From assembly GCA_027487575.1 (NCBI GenBank), contig JAIYDJ010000054.1, positions 47,812 through 111,811 on the forward strand: a DNA stretch of 64,000 nucleotides, given 5' to 3'. The position numbers and the translations under genes were made by a program. The stretch comes from Rhodobacter sp. GTDB taxonomy: Bacteria > Pseudomonadota > Alphaproteobacteria > Rhodobacterales > Rhodobacteraceae. The notes beneath the pieces were generated by a model that worked only from the letters and a program-made list of their open reading frames with translations, was not told the origin of the DNA and made no database searches. The first letter of the stretch is position 1, and the number at the start of each line of letters is the position of its first letter. Positions 38,542 to 48,823 of the stretch are shown here, piece after piece.

Positions 38542-38742
38542 TCAGACGGTTTCCGCCGCCTCGTCCGGTTCGGGCGACCGCTGCGGCAGCAGGGCGGGTA
38601 GCAATGCAACCACCATCGCGGCAAAACCGCCGAACATCCACAGGCCGAAGGCCTGGAACAGGCTGGCCTCCATGAACATCAAGGCTGCGATTGCCGAGAC
38701 AAATCCCATCGCACCGCAGACCAGAACCAAGATGACCGCCAT
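38542..38742 (-). CDS. small hydrophobic membrane protein, unknown function
   Basis: 66-aa ORF with two hydrophobic stretches. Confidence 0.55.
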   Translation of the reverse strand: MAVILVLVCGAMGFVSAIAALMFMEASLFQAFGLWMFGGFAAMVVALLPALLPQRSPEPDEAAETV

Positions 38743-38826
38743 GTTCCACCCCTTTGCTGTTTGAACCAGAGTGTTCGCAGAGCAAGGCGCAAATGTGGCA
38801 GGATCAGGGAAAGCTGGCGATGCGGT

Positions 38827-39225
38827 CTACCAGCGGCGGGCCAGCAGAAAACCGGCGAGGAATGCGGCCTGCGTGCCAAGATCGGCAACCGCCGGGGTCG
38901 GCGCGACGCCCGGGTCTGGCGCGGGCGTGGCAGCCGGTGCAGGCGAAGGCGATGCCACGCTGGATTTGCGCCCAGCACGACGGACCGACAGAAACAGCAT
39001 CAGCCCGACGGCCGCAATCAGCAGAACCACCGCCAGCACGGCCGAAGCCCCGGCTGGTCCGATCAGCGGGCGCAGCAGATGATAGGCTGCCGCCAGTGCG
39101 AAACCCCCCGAGGTCAGCAGACAAATCCCGATCAGACAGACAACCGGCAGGTCGGAAAGCCCGGCGCGCAGACGCGCCGAACCCTGGCTGAACAGAAGGC
39201 GGATGGCATCGGGCAGGACGTTCAC
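38827..39225 (-). CDS. small membrane protein (holin-like/YqjE-like by context)
   Basis: Two hydrophobic segments; overlaps the DUF883 gene by 4 bp. Confidence 0.65.
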   Translation of the reverse strand: MNVLPDAIRLLFSQGSARLRAGLSDLPVVCLIGICLLTSGGFALAAAYHLLRPLIGPAGASAVLAVVLLIAAVGLMLFLSVRRAGRKSSVASPSPAPAATPAPDPGVAPTPAVADLGTQAAFLAGFLLARRW

Positions 39226-39521
39226 CTGCGGGTCAGCGCGCCAATCAGGACGCCCATCCCGGCCGCGATCATCAGCGCGACATAGGGGTTGGCCGCCACA
39301 GCAGCCTCGATCCGCACGTCGGTTTCCTGGCCCTTGCGGGCGACATAGCGTGCCGCCTCGGTCACGCCTTCGTTGACGTCGCTGGCCAGAGACTGGCCCT
39401 GACGCGCGCCGGCCTGCGCCAGCGTGCCTGCGAGTTTCCCCATGTCTTCCCGAAGTGCGGCCAGTTGTGCCACCACCGCATCATAATCGGCCGCGATCTT
39501 TGCGGATGCATCCTGTGCCAT
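39222..39521 (-). CDS. DUF883 (ElaB/YqjD-like) membrane-anchored stress protein
   Basis: Helical N-terminus, AAVAANPYVALMIAAGMGVLIGALTRR C-terminal glycine-rich anchor. Confidence 0.8.
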   Translation of the reverse strand: MAQDASAKIAADYDAVVAQLAALREDMGKLAGTLAQAGARQGQSLASDVNEGVTEAARYVARKGQETDVRIEAAVAANPYVALMIAAGMGVLIGALTRR

Positions 39522-39592
39522 GTTCAATATCCAGTTTTCCTGTGGGCGCCGGACCGGAGTGTGGCAGGACGCTACCGTTGCAATCCCAGTTA

Positions 39593-39617
39593 AACGCGCC
39601 GAAAGGAATCTGGTTCC
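39593..39617 (-). promoter_or_regulatory. candidate EcfG-type general stress promoter GGAAC-N16-CGTT
   Basis: Exact GGAAC and CGTT with 16-nt spacer upstream of the DUF883 operon on the minus strand. Confidence 0.6.
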
Positions 39618-39646
39618 ACGCTGCACCAAAGAACGTTCCGGACCGG

Positions 39647-40378
39647 TCAGCGCAGCAGCGGGCCATCATGATCGAGGTAGGCGCGATCAAAATCGGCCAA
39701 GGCAACGACGGCTTCGAAATTGAGGAACGTGACGCGGCCCCCTTGGAAGATCAGCAGGTTTTCCTCGCGCAGTTCGCGCAGCACCCGGTTGATGTGCACC
39801 GCCGACAGACCCAGTGTATCGGCCAGAAGATACTGGGACAACGGGCACTTGTAGCCGGTCTTGTCAGCCAGCCCGACCAGCTTCAGCCGCGCGCCGAGTT
39901 CCAGCAGGAAATGCGCCGTGCGTTCCGTCGCGGTGCGGCGGCCGATGCTGACCAGATTTTCGACCACCATCGCCTCGTCCCGGCTTGCTGCCCACAGGAC
40001 GGCGGTCGCCAGACGCGGCGTTGCGGTGAAGGCGTTCAGCAGGTCTTCGGGCAGAACCTCGGACGCCTCGACCGGGGTGATGGGCAGGGCGTTGTGGTCG
40101 GCGGTGCGGAACAGGACCGACCGCAGACCCAAAAAGTCACCTGGGAGTTGAAAATCCACGATCTGCCGGGTTCCGCCGGGCAGCATCTTGTAAGAACAGA
40201 CCCACCCTGACGCGATGATGTAGGCGGCCTGATCCTTCTGTCCCTGATAGACCATGTCGCGCCCGACCGGAACCTTGCGGCGGCGTTTGTAGACATCGGA
40301 CATGGCCCCGATATCGGCCGACGACAGCTGCACGAAGGCCGCCAGCTTGCGGGCAAAGGGGCTGTCCTGAATATCCAT
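39647..40378 (-). CDS. Crp/Fnr family transcriptional regulator
   Basis: cNMP-like domain (GGTRQIVDFQLPGDFLGL) plus HTH (PLSQYLLADTLGLSAVHINRVLRELREENLL). Confidence 0.93.
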   Translation of the reverse strand: MDIQDSPFARKLAAFVQLSSADIGAMSDVYKRRRKVPVGRDMVYQGQKDQAAYIIASGWVCSYKMLPGGTRQIVDFQLPGDFLGLRSVLFRTADHNALPITPVEASEVLPEDLLNAFTATPRLATAVLWAASRDEAMVVENLVSIGRRTATERTAHFLLELGARLKLVGLADKTGYKCPLSQYLLADTLGLSAVHINRVLRELREENLLIFQGGRVTFLNFEAVVALADFDRAYLDHDGPLLR

Positions 40379-40552
40379 GGCACATCCTTGTGACCCGGAT
40401 CATCTGCGGGTGTCTGCTTTGGTCCCGTAAATCTTATAACCCTGGGGCAGAAGCTGCTTCAGGTTAGCCTTGGTGTCGAGTTTCCTGTCAAAGATAACGC
40501 GGCCGCCCGATCTTGGGATCAGCCTGGATGAATTCCTGAAAAGAAGCACACG

Positions 40553-40789
40553 ATGACACAAACGCCCGATATCGCCGGTGCAGCCGCGCTTGCTATCTGC
40601 GAATCGCTTATGCTGGCTTTGAACGACCGCAAAATCCTGCCAGAGAAAGAGATCATCGGCGTTCTGACGGATGCGGCGAAGTCGCACGAAGACTGCGCGG
40701 CTGAACCAAACGCCCTGCCGCATCACGCGGCCGTGGCTGTCCTGATCAACCGCATCATCGCAGGCGGCAATTCGGTACGTCGGTCCTGA
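40553..40789 (+). CDS. hypothetical protein
   Basis: 78-aa ORF with coding-like composition; no recognisable domain. Confidence 0.55.
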   Translation: MTQTPDIAGAAALAICESLMLALNDRKILPEKEIIGVLTDAAKSHEDCAAEPNALPHHAAVAVLINRIIAGGNSVRRS

Positions 40790-40796
40790 AGAACGA

Positions 40797-40872
40797 TGGT
40801 GGGTGATGACGGACTCGAACCGCCGACCATCTCGGTGTAAACGAGACGCTCTACCAACTGAGCTAATCACCC
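40797..40872 (-). tRNA. tRNA-Val (anticodon TAC), CCA encoded
   Basis: GGGTGATTAGCTCAGTTGGTAGAGCGTCTCGTTTACACCGAGATGGTCGGCGGTTCGAGTCCGTCATCACCCACCA; anticodon loop TTTACAC. Confidence 0.97.
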
Positions 40873-40914
40873 GACGCCTGCGCATCTATCCAGACAGACC
40901 GGGTTGCGCAAGCG

Positions 40915-41931
40915 TCAGATCACCTCGTCCTCGTCAGGGATGTCCATTTCGCGGTCGGTGTCCGCTCCATCCAGCGGCAACTCGCCCAGGTGAAACAGCG
41001 CGTCCCCTTCGTTGACCACCGGCAGATGTGCCCGGCCCAGCAGGATGCCCGGTTTCGGGGCCAGCAGTTCCACCTCCGTCTCACCGAACGGATCGGAAAT
41101 GGTCGCCAGGAGCCGCCCTGCCGCGACACGGTCGCCGACTTCGGCATGGGGCGTCATCAGGCCGGCGCCGGGCGCGCGCAGCCAGTCGCTGTGCTGGCAG
41201 TGGATCGTGGCCCCTCTGGCGCGGGGGGCGGCGCTTGCAGGCAGCATCCCGATGCCCGCCATCACCCGAAGGATGCCCGCAATCGCGATCTTCACCGCCG
41301 CCTCGTCAACGCGCAGCCCTTCGCCCCCCTCGAACAGCAGCACCGTTACCCCCGCCTGCCGGGCGGTCGCGCGCAACGACCCCTCGCGCATCTTCGAGGT
41401 CAGGGTGACCGGGGCGGCAAAGGCCTGTGCCAGACGCAACGCCTCGGGCTGGTTGGGGGACACCCGGATTTGCGGCAGGTTGCTGCGGTGGATCGCCGCC
41501 GAATGCAGGTCGATGCCATGGGTGGCGCGGGCCAGAACCTCGGTGCGGAAGGTGAAGGCCAGCCGCGACGCAAGCGACCCGGACGCCGATCCGGGAAAGC
41601 TGCGGTTCAGATCGCGGCGGTCGGGCAGATAGCGCGAATGGCTGAGAAAGCCGAAGGCATTGACGATGGGTACCGCCAGCAAGGTGCCTGACAGGCTGTT
41701 CAGCGCCGGATGGCGCAGCAGGCGGCGCACGATTTCGACACCGATCACCTCGTCACCGTGGATCGCCGCCGACACGAACATTACCGGGCCGGGCCGCGCG
41801 CCATGCACCACATGCACCGACAGCGCGACCGGCGTGTGATCGGGCATGTTGGTCATCGGCAGCGCGACGGTGGCGCGTCGTCCGGGCGGAATGCTGCGCC
41901 CGGCAATCTCGAAATTCGCGCGCTTGGTCAT
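40915..41931 (-). CDS. succinylglutamate desuccinylase/aspartoacylase family protein
   Basis: VMFVSAAIHGDEVIGVEIVRRLL; DRRDLNRSFPGSASGS; GIDLHSAAIHRSNLPQIRV. Confidence 0.92.
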   Translation of the reverse strand: MTKRANFEIAGRSIPPGRRATVALPMTNMPDHTPVALSVHVVHGARPGPVMFVSAAIHGDEVIGVEIVRRLLRHPALNSLSGTLLAVPIVNAFGFLSHSRYLPDRRDLNRSFPGSASGSLASRLAFTFRTEVLARATHGIDLHSAAIHRSNLPQIRVSPNQPEALRLAQAFAAPVTLTSKMREGSLRATARQAGVTVLLFEGGEGLRVDEAAVKIAIAGILRVMAGIGMLPASAAPRARGATIHCQHSDWLRAPGAGLMTPHAEVGDRVAAGRLLATISDPFGETEVELLAPKPGILLGRAHLPVVNEGDALFHLGELPLDGADTDREMDIPDEDEVI

Positions 41932-41988
41932 CCTGTCCCCCGGTTGGGGGGCAGGACTATCGCGGTTTCGTGACAGTTGGACGAAGCC

Positions 41989-42645
41989 TTACTGCGGTGC
42001 CTTGGCAAACCGCAGATAGGGCAGCTTGATGTCCAGCGGGCCGAACTTCGCCTCGGCCTGTTCGTTGTTCAGCGACAGCGCCACGATCACATCCTGCCCT
42101 GGCAGCCAGTTGGCGGGCGTGGCGATCGGCACGCCGTCAGTCGCCTGCACCGCATCCAGCGCGCGCAGGATTTCGGCAAAGTTGCGCCCCACGCTCATCG
42201 GATAGGTCATCGTCAGGCGCACCTTCTTGTCCGGCCCGATGATGTAGACGGTCCGCACCGTGGCGGTGTTGGCGGGCGTGCGGCCCTCGGCGGGCAGGTA
42301 GTATTCGGCGGGCAGCATGTCGTACGCCTTGGCGACGGTCAGGCTGGTGTCGTCGATGATCGGGAAATCGGCCGGTGTGCCTGCAAAGGCCTCGATGTCG
42401 CGCTTCCACTTTTCATGGTCCGCCGCACCGTCCACCGACACCCCGATCACCTTGGTCTTGCGCTTGGTCCATTCGGCGGCCAGTTGCGCCACTGCGCCGA
42501 ATTCTGTTGTGCAGACCGGGGTGAAATCGCGCGGGTGGCTGAAGATGATGGCATAGTGCCCATCGAGCCAGTCGTGGAAATGGATGGTGCCGGCGGTCGA
42601 GTCGGCGGTGAAATCGGGGGCGATATCGTTGATCCGAACGGACAT
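41989..42645 (-). CDS. peroxiredoxin (1-Cys/Prx6-like)
   Basis: IIFSHPRDFTPVCTTEFGAVAQL; DKKVRLTMTYPMSVGRNFAEILRALDAVQ. Confidence 0.94.
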   Translation of the reverse strand: MSVRINDIAPDFTADSTAGTIHFHDWLDGHYAIIFSHPRDFTPVCTTEFGAVAQLAAEWTKRKTKVIGVSVDGAADHEKWKRDIEAFAGTPADFPIIDDTSLTVAKAYDMLPAEYYLPAEGRTPANTATVRTVYIIGPDKKVRLTMTYPMSVGRNFAEILRALDAVQATDGVPIATPANWLPGQDVIVALSLNNEQAEAKFGPLDIKLPYLRFAKAPQ

Positions 42646-42894
42646 GGTGCGTCTCCTTGCAGGGTTGCTGCGCCAGACATATGCCAAACAGGCGAAGCTT
42701 TCATCCACATGCGGCAGGTCGGCGCGCAAAGAAAACAATTGTCTTGCCTCCGTCCGGCAGACAGAACGCGCGTTTTCCCGGACCCGCGCGCGACGGATGC
42801 TCCTTCCAGCCGTTCGCGACAGGACCGGTCGCTGTGCCGCTTGAATGCGGCGGCAGAGGATGCCACCTTTGATCAAACCCATTGGAGGCTAGCC

Positions 42895-44352
42895 ATGCTG
42901 ATCAAGCGCGACTTCTACATCAACGGTCAGTGGACCGCCCCGGCAACCCCGCGCGACTGCGAGGTGATCGATCCGTCCACCGAAGACGCCTGCGCCATCA
43001 TCTCGCTGGGGTCTGAGACCGACACCAATGCCGCTGTCGCCGCCGCAAAGGCGGCCTTTCCGGCCTGGGCCGCCACGCCGCCCGCCGAACGGCGTGCCGT
43101 CGTGGTGCGGATTCTGGAACAGTACGAGGCCCGCAAGGAAGACCTCGCCCGCGCCATCGCGATCGAAATGGGCGCACCCCTGCAGTTTTCGCGCGACGAA
43201 CAGGCCCCATGTCTGCCGTGGCACCTGACCAACTTCCTGACCGCGTTCGATCAGATCGAATGGATCAGGCCGCTGGGCCCGCAGGCGCCCATGACCCGCA
43301 TCGCGCTGCAGCCGATCGGGGTCGTCGGGCTGATCACGCCGTGGAACTGGCCGATGAACCAGATCGCGCTGAAGGTCATTCCGGCGCTGCTGGCAGGCTG
43401 CACCTGCGTCCTGAAACCGTCCGAGGAATCCCCCTTGAACGCGATGATCTTTGCGGAATTCTGCCATGACGCCGGGGTTCCTCCGGGCGTGTTCAATCTG
43501 GTCAACGGCGACGGGGCCGGGGTCGGTACGCAGCTTTCGACGCATCCCGATGTCGAAATGATCTCGTTCACCGGGTCGACCCGCGCCGGACGCGCGATAT
43601 CCAAGGCCGCGGCGGACACGTTGAAAAGGGTGACGCTGGAACTGGGCGGCAAGGGCGCGAACCTGATCTTCGCCGACGCCGATGACCGCGCGGTGGAACG
43701 TGGCGTTCGGCACATGATGGCCAACTCGGGCCAGTCGTGCAACGCGCCCAGCCGGATGCTGGTGGAACGTCCCGTCTATGAACGGGCCGTCACAATAGCC
43801 GCCGAAGTGGCGAACGGCATCAAGGTCGGCTCGGCGCATGACGAGGGCAACCATATCGGGCCGGTGGTGAACAAGCGTCAGTGGGACCAGATTCAGGGCT
43901 ATATCGAAAAGGGCATCAGTGAAGGCGCGCGTCTGGTGGCGGGCGGACCGGGGCTGCCCGAGGGGTTCAACCGGGGCTTCTACGTCAAGCCGACGGTGTT
44001 CGCCGACGTGGACCCCGGCATGACGATCGAACGCGAAGAAATCTTTGGCCCTGTCCTGTCGATCATCCCGTTCGACACCGAGGCCGAAGCGGTACAGATC
44101 GCCAACAACACACCCTACGGTCTGACCAACTATGTGCAGACCCAGGACGGCGCGCGCCGCAACCGGCTGGCGGTGCAGTTGCAGGCCGGGATGGTCGAAA
44201 TGAACGGCAAGTCGCGCGGGGCGGGGGCGTTCTTTGGCGGGGTCAAGGCATCGGGCCGGGCGCGCGAAGGCGGGGTCTGGGGGATCGAGGAGTTCCTGGA
44301 ATCCAAGGCCATTTCCGGTTGGGACGCGTCGCAGGACATGGCCGCCGAATAG
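42895..44352 (+). CDS. aldehyde dehydrogenase family protein
   Basis: LITPWNWPMNQIALKVIPALLAGCTCVLKPSEESPL; FTGSTRAGRAISKAAADTLKRVTLELGGKGANLIF; NSGQSCNAPSRMLV. Confidence 0.95.
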   Translation: MLIKRDFYINGQWTAPATPRDCEVIDPSTEDACAIISLGSETDTNAAVAAAKAAFPAWAATPPAERRAVVVRILEQYEARKEDLARAIAIEMGAPLQFSRDEQAPCLPWHLTNFLTAFDQIEWIRPLGPQAPMTRIALQPIGVVGLITPWNWPMNQIALKVIPALLAGCTCVLKPSEESPLNAMIFAEFCHDAGVPPGVFNLVNGDGAGVGTQLSTHPDVEMISFTGSTRAGRAISKAAADTLKRVTLELGGKGANLIFADADDRAVERGVRHMMANSGQSCNAPSRMLVERPVYERAVTIAAEVANGIKVGSAHDEGNHIGPVVNKRQWDQIQGYIEKGISEGARLVAGGPGLPEGFNRGFYVKPTVFADVDPGMTIEREEIFGPVLSIIPFDTEAEAVQIANNTPYGLTNYVQTQDGARRNRLAVQLQAGMVEMNGKSRGAGAFFGGVKASGRAREGGVWGIEEFLESKAISGWDASQDMAAE

Positions 44353-44403
44353 GGCCGGGGTCGCCGCACCGGGGCAAACACCGTCTGACGGATTTTGACA
44401 TTC

Positions 44404-44433
44404 AAGGGTCGCCCGCGGGGGCGGCCCTTTTCT
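44404..44433 (+). terminator. intrinsic terminator after aldehyde dehydrogenase
   Basis: AAGGGTCGCCC-gcgg-GGGCGGCCCTTTTC. Confidence 0.75.
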
Positions 44434-44472
44434 GTGGCCGGGCCTAGGCTGATGGCAACCCCGGAGGCTGCC

Positions 44473-46443
44473 ATGACCCGCCTGCTATCCCCCCTGACCC
44501 TGCGCGGACATACCCTGCGCAACCGCATCGTGTTCGGCGCGCATACCGCCAACATGGCCGAAAACGGCCTGCCGGGGGCGCGATACGGGGCCTATCTGCT
44601 GGAGCGGGCCTTGGGCGGGGCGGCGATGATCGTGGCAGAACCGGTGCCGGTGCACCGGACGGGCGTGTTGACGCGGGGCAACTTCCTGCACGGCACGGAC
44701 GAGGTCATTCCGCATTTTCAATCCATCACCACACCGGTCAAGGCGGCGGGTGCGGTCATCCTGCAGCAGTTGTACCACATCGGCGCGCATGGTGATTCGG
44801 ATCTGTCCTTTGCGCCGCACTGGTCGCCGTCGGGCGGGCCCAGCTATCACGACAGCGACGGATCGCATGCGATGACTGGGGCAGAGGTGAAGGAGTTGCT
44901 GGACGCGCATGTCGCGGCGGCGGTGCGCTGCAAGGCCGGGGGGTTTCAGGGGGTCGAAGTCTGGGCCGCGTACCATTCGCTGCTGGACCAGTTCTGGACC
45001 CCATGGTCCAATCAGCGAACAGACGAATGGGGCGGATCGCTTGAAAACCGCACGCGCTTCAGCCGCACCATCATCGAGCGTATCCGCGCCGAATGCGGAC
45101 CGGACTTCATCATCGGGCTGGCGATCAGCTATTCGCCGACCTTTTCCGGCACAACGCTGTCGGCGGCAGAGTTGTGCGAAATCATCGGCTTGCATGACGC
45201 AACGGGCGACGTCGATTACGTCACCGTCGGGTATGGCAGCTATCTGGAATTCGAAGGGATCATTCCGCCCTTCACGCATGCCGAAAAGCTGACCACCCCG
45301 CTGACAGCGCAACTGAAGGCGGTGGTCCGGCATGCGGTGATCACATCGGAGGCGGGGGTGCGCACGCCGGAAAACGCCGAAACCATCCTGTCGGCGGGCG
45401 AGGCTGATCTGGTGTCGATCGTCCGGGGGCAGATCGCCGACCCGCATCTGGCACGCAAGGCGACCGAAGGGCGGACGGGCGATATCCGGGGCTGCATTTC
45501 GTGCAACCAGATGTGCTGGGGGCGGCGGTCGCGGGACTACTGGATTTCCTGCCTGATCAACCCGAGTGTGGGGCGCGAATGGGAGTGGGGTGGCGACCGG
45601 TTCAGCCCGGCGGCGTCGCCCCGCCGGGTGCTGGTGGTGGGGGCCGGTCCGGCTGGGCTGGAAGCCGCGCGCGTGGCGGCCGAGCGCGGTCATGCCGTGG
45701 ACATCGTCGAGGCGTCTTCGGTCATCGGCGGGCAGTTCCGGCTTGCGGGGTTGCAGCCACGGCGTGGACAGATCCTTGATCTGCTGGACTGGTACGAAAG
45801 GCAGTTCGCGCAACTTGGCGTCACGCTGCGGCTGAACAGTTATCTGGACGGGGCAGAGGTGGCGGCGCATCCGGCCGATACGGTGATCATCGCGACGGGG
45901 TCGTTGCCGGACGAAAACGCATTTCAGCGGTGGATGCCGCAGGAACCAACCCTTCCCGGGCTTGCAGCGGGCAATGTCTGGTCGCCCGAGGCGGTGCTGC
46001 GGCGGGAGGCGCGGCTGGGCGATGCGGTGGTCGTCTATGACGAAGGCGGCACCTGGCGCGGGGTGGGGACCGCCTGGGCGCTGGCAGAGCAGGGCAGGCG
46101 CGTGACCATCGTGACCCCCGATCCCTATGTTGGAAAAGAGATCACCCGCACAGCGGCGGATGGGCCGGTGCGGCGCAGGCTGGCGCAACTGGGCGTGCAG
46201 GTCCGCGCCGAACATTGCGTGGCGCGGTGGCACGGCAATGGCGTCACCCTGCGCAACCTGTTGACCGGCGCAGAAGATACGATGCCCGCCTCGGCCCTGG
46301 TGATGGCCACGACCAACCGCGCCTTCGATCCGTTCAGCGACAGCTTTCCGGGCAAGACCACCCACCGGATCGGTGACTGCACGGCTCCGCGACTGGCGGC
46401 CTATGCCTTTCACGAAGGGCGCAAACTGGCCTTGGCGCTTTAG
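44473..46443 (+). CDS. OYE/TMADH-like FMN/4Fe-4S oxidoreductase (NADH:flavin oxidoreductase family)
   Basis: LRNRIVFGAHTANMAENG; CISCNQMCWGRRSRDYWISCLINPSVGRE Fe-S region; VLVVGAGPAGLEAARVAAERG. Confidence 0.92.
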   Translation: MTRLLSPLTLRGHTLRNRIVFGAHTANMAENGLPGARYGAYLLERALGGAAMIVAEPVPVHRTGVLTRGNFLHGTDEVIPHFQSITTPVKAAGAVILQQLYHIGAHGDSDLSFAPHWSPSGGPSYHDSDGSHAMTGAEVKELLDAHVAAAVRCKAGGFQGVEVWAAYHSLLDQFWTPWSNQRTDEWGGSLENRTRFSRTIIERIRAECGPDFIIGLAISYSPTFSGTTLSAAELCEIIGLHDATGDVDYVTVGYGSYLEFEGIIPPFTHAEKLTTPLTAQLKAVVRHAVITSEAGVRTPENAETILSAGEADLVSIVRGQIADPHLARKATEGRTGDIRGCISCNQMCWGRRSRDYWISCLINPSVGREWEWGGDRFSPAASPRRVLVVGAGPAGLEAARVAAERGHAVDIVEASSVIGGQFRLAGLQPRRGQILDLLDWYERQFAQLGVTLRLNSYLDGAEVAAHPADTVIIATGSLPDENAFQRWMPQEPTLPGLAAGNVWSPEAVLRREARLGDAVVVYDEGGTWRGVGTAWALAEQGRRVTIVTPDPYVGKEITRTAADGPVRRRLAQLGVQVRAEHCVARWHGNGVTLRNLLTGAEDTMPASALVMATTNRAFDPFSDSFPGKTTHRIGDCTAPRLAAYAFHEGRKLALAL

Positions 46444-48074
46444 GCGGCCTTGTCAAAACTCGCGGCCTGACTGAGCCGCCAGGCATCGTGGAACAGAGGC
46501 GTGGTCGTGCCTCCGGCCAGAAGCTGCCCCGGTTTCAGCCGTTCGTAGGACTCGGCATAGGACACGACCTTTTCCGCACCGACCCGGCGCAGAAAGTGGT
46601 GCGGGCTGATGTCCGATGCCCGGTCCAGCCCCGCCGCCGCGATCAACTCGCCAAGCGCATGGACGGTATGCTTGTGAAAGTTGTAAACCCGCTCCGCCTT
46701 GTCGGCCACGACCAACCCGCGTTGCCGGGCCGGATCGGCCGAGGTGACGCCGGTGGGGCAATGCCCGGTGTGGCAGGCCTGCGCCTGAATGCAGCCAACC
46801 GCGAACATGAACCCGCGCGCGGCGTTACACCAGTCAGCCCCCAGCGCCATGACGCGCGCCATGTCGAAGGCCGAGGCGATCTTGCCGGATGCCCCGATCC
46901 TGATCCGGTCGCGCAGGCCGACGCCAATCAGCGCGTTGTGCACGAAGTTCAGCCCCTCGCGCATTGGCATGCCGACATGGTCCATGAACTCCAGCGGGGC
47001 TGCGCCAGTGCCGCCTTCCTTGCCGTCCACCACGATGAAATCGGGGGTGATCCCGGTTTCCAGCATCGCCTTGCAGATCGCCATGAATTCCCATGGGTGG
47101 CCGATGCACAGCTTGAACCCGGCGGGTTTGCCGCCCGACAATTCACGCATCCGCGCCACGAACTGCAGCAGGCCGACCGGTGTCGAGAAAGAGGCATGGG
47201 CGGCGGGCGAAACGCAGTCCTCGCCCATCGGGACACCGCGGATCGCGGCAATCTCGGGGGTGATCTTGGCGGCGGGCAGCACGCCGCCATGGCCCGGCTT
47301 GGCCCCCTGGCTCAGTTTCAGTTCCACCATCTTGATCTGCGGGTCGCGGGCCATGTCGGCGAACTTGACCGGATCGAAGTTGCCCGCAGCGTCCCGGCAG
47401 CCGAAATACCCCGACCCGATTTCCCAGACCAGATCGCCGCCATGGGTGCGGTGATAGGGGGATACCCCGCCTTCACCGGTGTCATGAAAGAAGCCGCCCT
47501 TCTTTGCGCCCTTGTTCATGGCCAGAACCGCATTGGCCGACAAGGCCCCGAAACTCATCGCGGAAATGTTCAGCATGCTGGCCGAATAGGGCTGCGTGCA
47601 GGGACCCGTGCCGCCAATTACCACGCGCATCGTATCTTCCGCCGCGACCGGTTTGGGCGCAAGCGAATGGTGCAGCCATTCGTACTGGTTGGCATAGACG
47701 TCGTACTGTGTGCCGAAGGGGCGCTTGTCGAGATCCTTCTTGGCGCGCTGATAGATGATCGCCCGCTTGTCCCGCGGAAACGGCGTTCCATCCTTGTCCG
47801 CCTCGAAGAAGTACTGGCGCATTTCGGGGCGGATCGTCTCCAGTATGAAGCGCAGATGCGCGGCCACCGGGTAGTTGCGCAGGATCGCATGCCGCGTCTG
47901 CGTCAGGTCGTGCAGCGCCAGTGCCAAAACGGCGGCGCAAAGGACGAACCCCGCAAACAGCGGCCAACGCCAGTCGGGCGCGATCACCGCCAGAACCAGA
48001 CAGACAAGCCCGATCACCAGCGGCCACGTCAGGAAGGCGTACCGCGTTTCAAGGGCCAGATGGATCGCACGCAT
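46440..48074 (-). CDS. FMN-binding glutamate synthase family protein (membrane-anchored)
   Basis: SMLNISAMSFGALSANAVLAMNKGAKKGGFFHDTGEGGVSPYH; VDGKEGGTGAAPLEFMDHVGMP; QACHTGHCPTGV. Confidence 0.94.
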   Translation of the reverse strand: MRAIHLALETRYAFLTWPLVIGLVCLVLAVIAPDWRWPLFAGFVLCAAVLALALHDLTQTRHAILRNYPVAAHLRFILETIRPEMRQYFFEADKDGTPFPRDKRAIIYQRAKKDLDKRPFGTQYDVYANQYEWLHHSLAPKPVAAEDTMRVVIGGTGPCTQPYSASMLNISAMSFGALSANAVLAMNKGAKKGGFFHDTGEGGVSPYHRTHGGDLVWEIGSGYFGCRDAAGNFDPVKFADMARDPQIKMVELKLSQGAKPGHGGVLPAAKITPEIAAIRGVPMGEDCVSPAAHASFSTPVGLLQFVARMRELSGGKPAGFKLCIGHPWEFMAICKAMLETGITPDFIVVDGKEGGTGAAPLEFMDHVGMPMREGLNFVHNALIGVGLRDRIRIGASGKIASAFDMARVMALGADWCNAARGFMFAVGCIQAQACHTGHCPTGVTSADPARQRGLVVADKAERVYNFHKHTVHALGELIAAAGLDRASDISPHHFLRRVGAEKVVSYAESYERLKPGQLLAGGTTTPLFHDAWRLSQAASFDKAA

Positions 48075-48178
48075 GGAATACCCCCCGGGATGCTGTTGAA
48101 ACGACTGATACTGCGCCGATCATCTCAGTTCTGCGACAGTATACGTCTTCCCCTGCGGACAGTTTAACGATGGCCTGA

Positions 48179-48823
48179 TCAAAACGGACAAGGGGCATTA
48201 AAGCTGACCCTCGCCTTGGTGACAGGATGGTGCAGCGACAGGGTTTCGGCGTGCAGCATCAGGCGTGAATGGGCGGCGGCATCGGGCGAATAGATCGGAT
48301 CGCCCAGGATCGGGTGGCCAAGGGCCAGCATATGGACCCGCAACTGGTGGCTGCGCCCGGTCAGCGGTGTCAGGCGGACGCGGGTTTCGGTCGCGCTGCG
48401 GGCGACCACCTGCCAGTCGGTCTGAGCCGGGCGGCCCTGCGGGTCCACCTGCTGTCGCGGGCGGTTGGGCCAGTCGGCGGCAAGGGGCAGGTCGATGCGG
48501 CCCGACTCGCCGGATACCACCCCCGCGACGCGGGCGATGTAGGTTTTCTGCGCGCGCCGCTGTTCGAACTCCTGCCCCAGAAACCCCTGTGCGGCCTTGC
48601 TGCGGGCAAAGATGATCAGACCGGACGTGTCGCAGTCCAGCCGGTGCACCAACAGCGATTCAGGATGGGCGCGCAGCAGGCGCGACTGCAGGCAATCGCT
48701 GCGCCCTTCGGTCTTGCCGGGAACCGAAAGCAGGCCGGGTGGCTTGTCCATCACCAGAATGGCCTCGTCCTGATGGACATAGACCAGCGGACCCTGCGGC
48801 GGGTCGTATTCGAAGTCGATCAT
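48179..48823 (-). CDS. RluA family pseudouridine synthase
   Basis: LLVHRLDCDTSGLIIFARSKAAQGFLGQEFEQRRAQKTYIARV; LTGRSHQLRVHMLALGHPILGD. Confidence 0.94.
   Translation of the reverse strand: MIDFEYDPPQGPLVYVHQDEAILVMDKPPGLLSVPGKTEGRSDCLQSRLLRAHPESLLVHRLDCDTSGLIIFARSKAAQGFLGQEFEQRRAQKTYIARVAGVVSGESGRIDLPLAADWPNRPRQQVDPQGRPAQTDWQVVARSATETRVRLTPLTGRSHQLRVHMLALGHPILGDPIYSPDAAAHSRLMLHAETLSLHHPVTKARVSFNAPCPF

Noticed and set aside
40400-40885. 161-aa minus-strand ORF starting SSVGRASRLHRDGRRFESVITHH
   Set aside because: The first part is translated tRNA-Val; classic false ORF over a tRNA gene.
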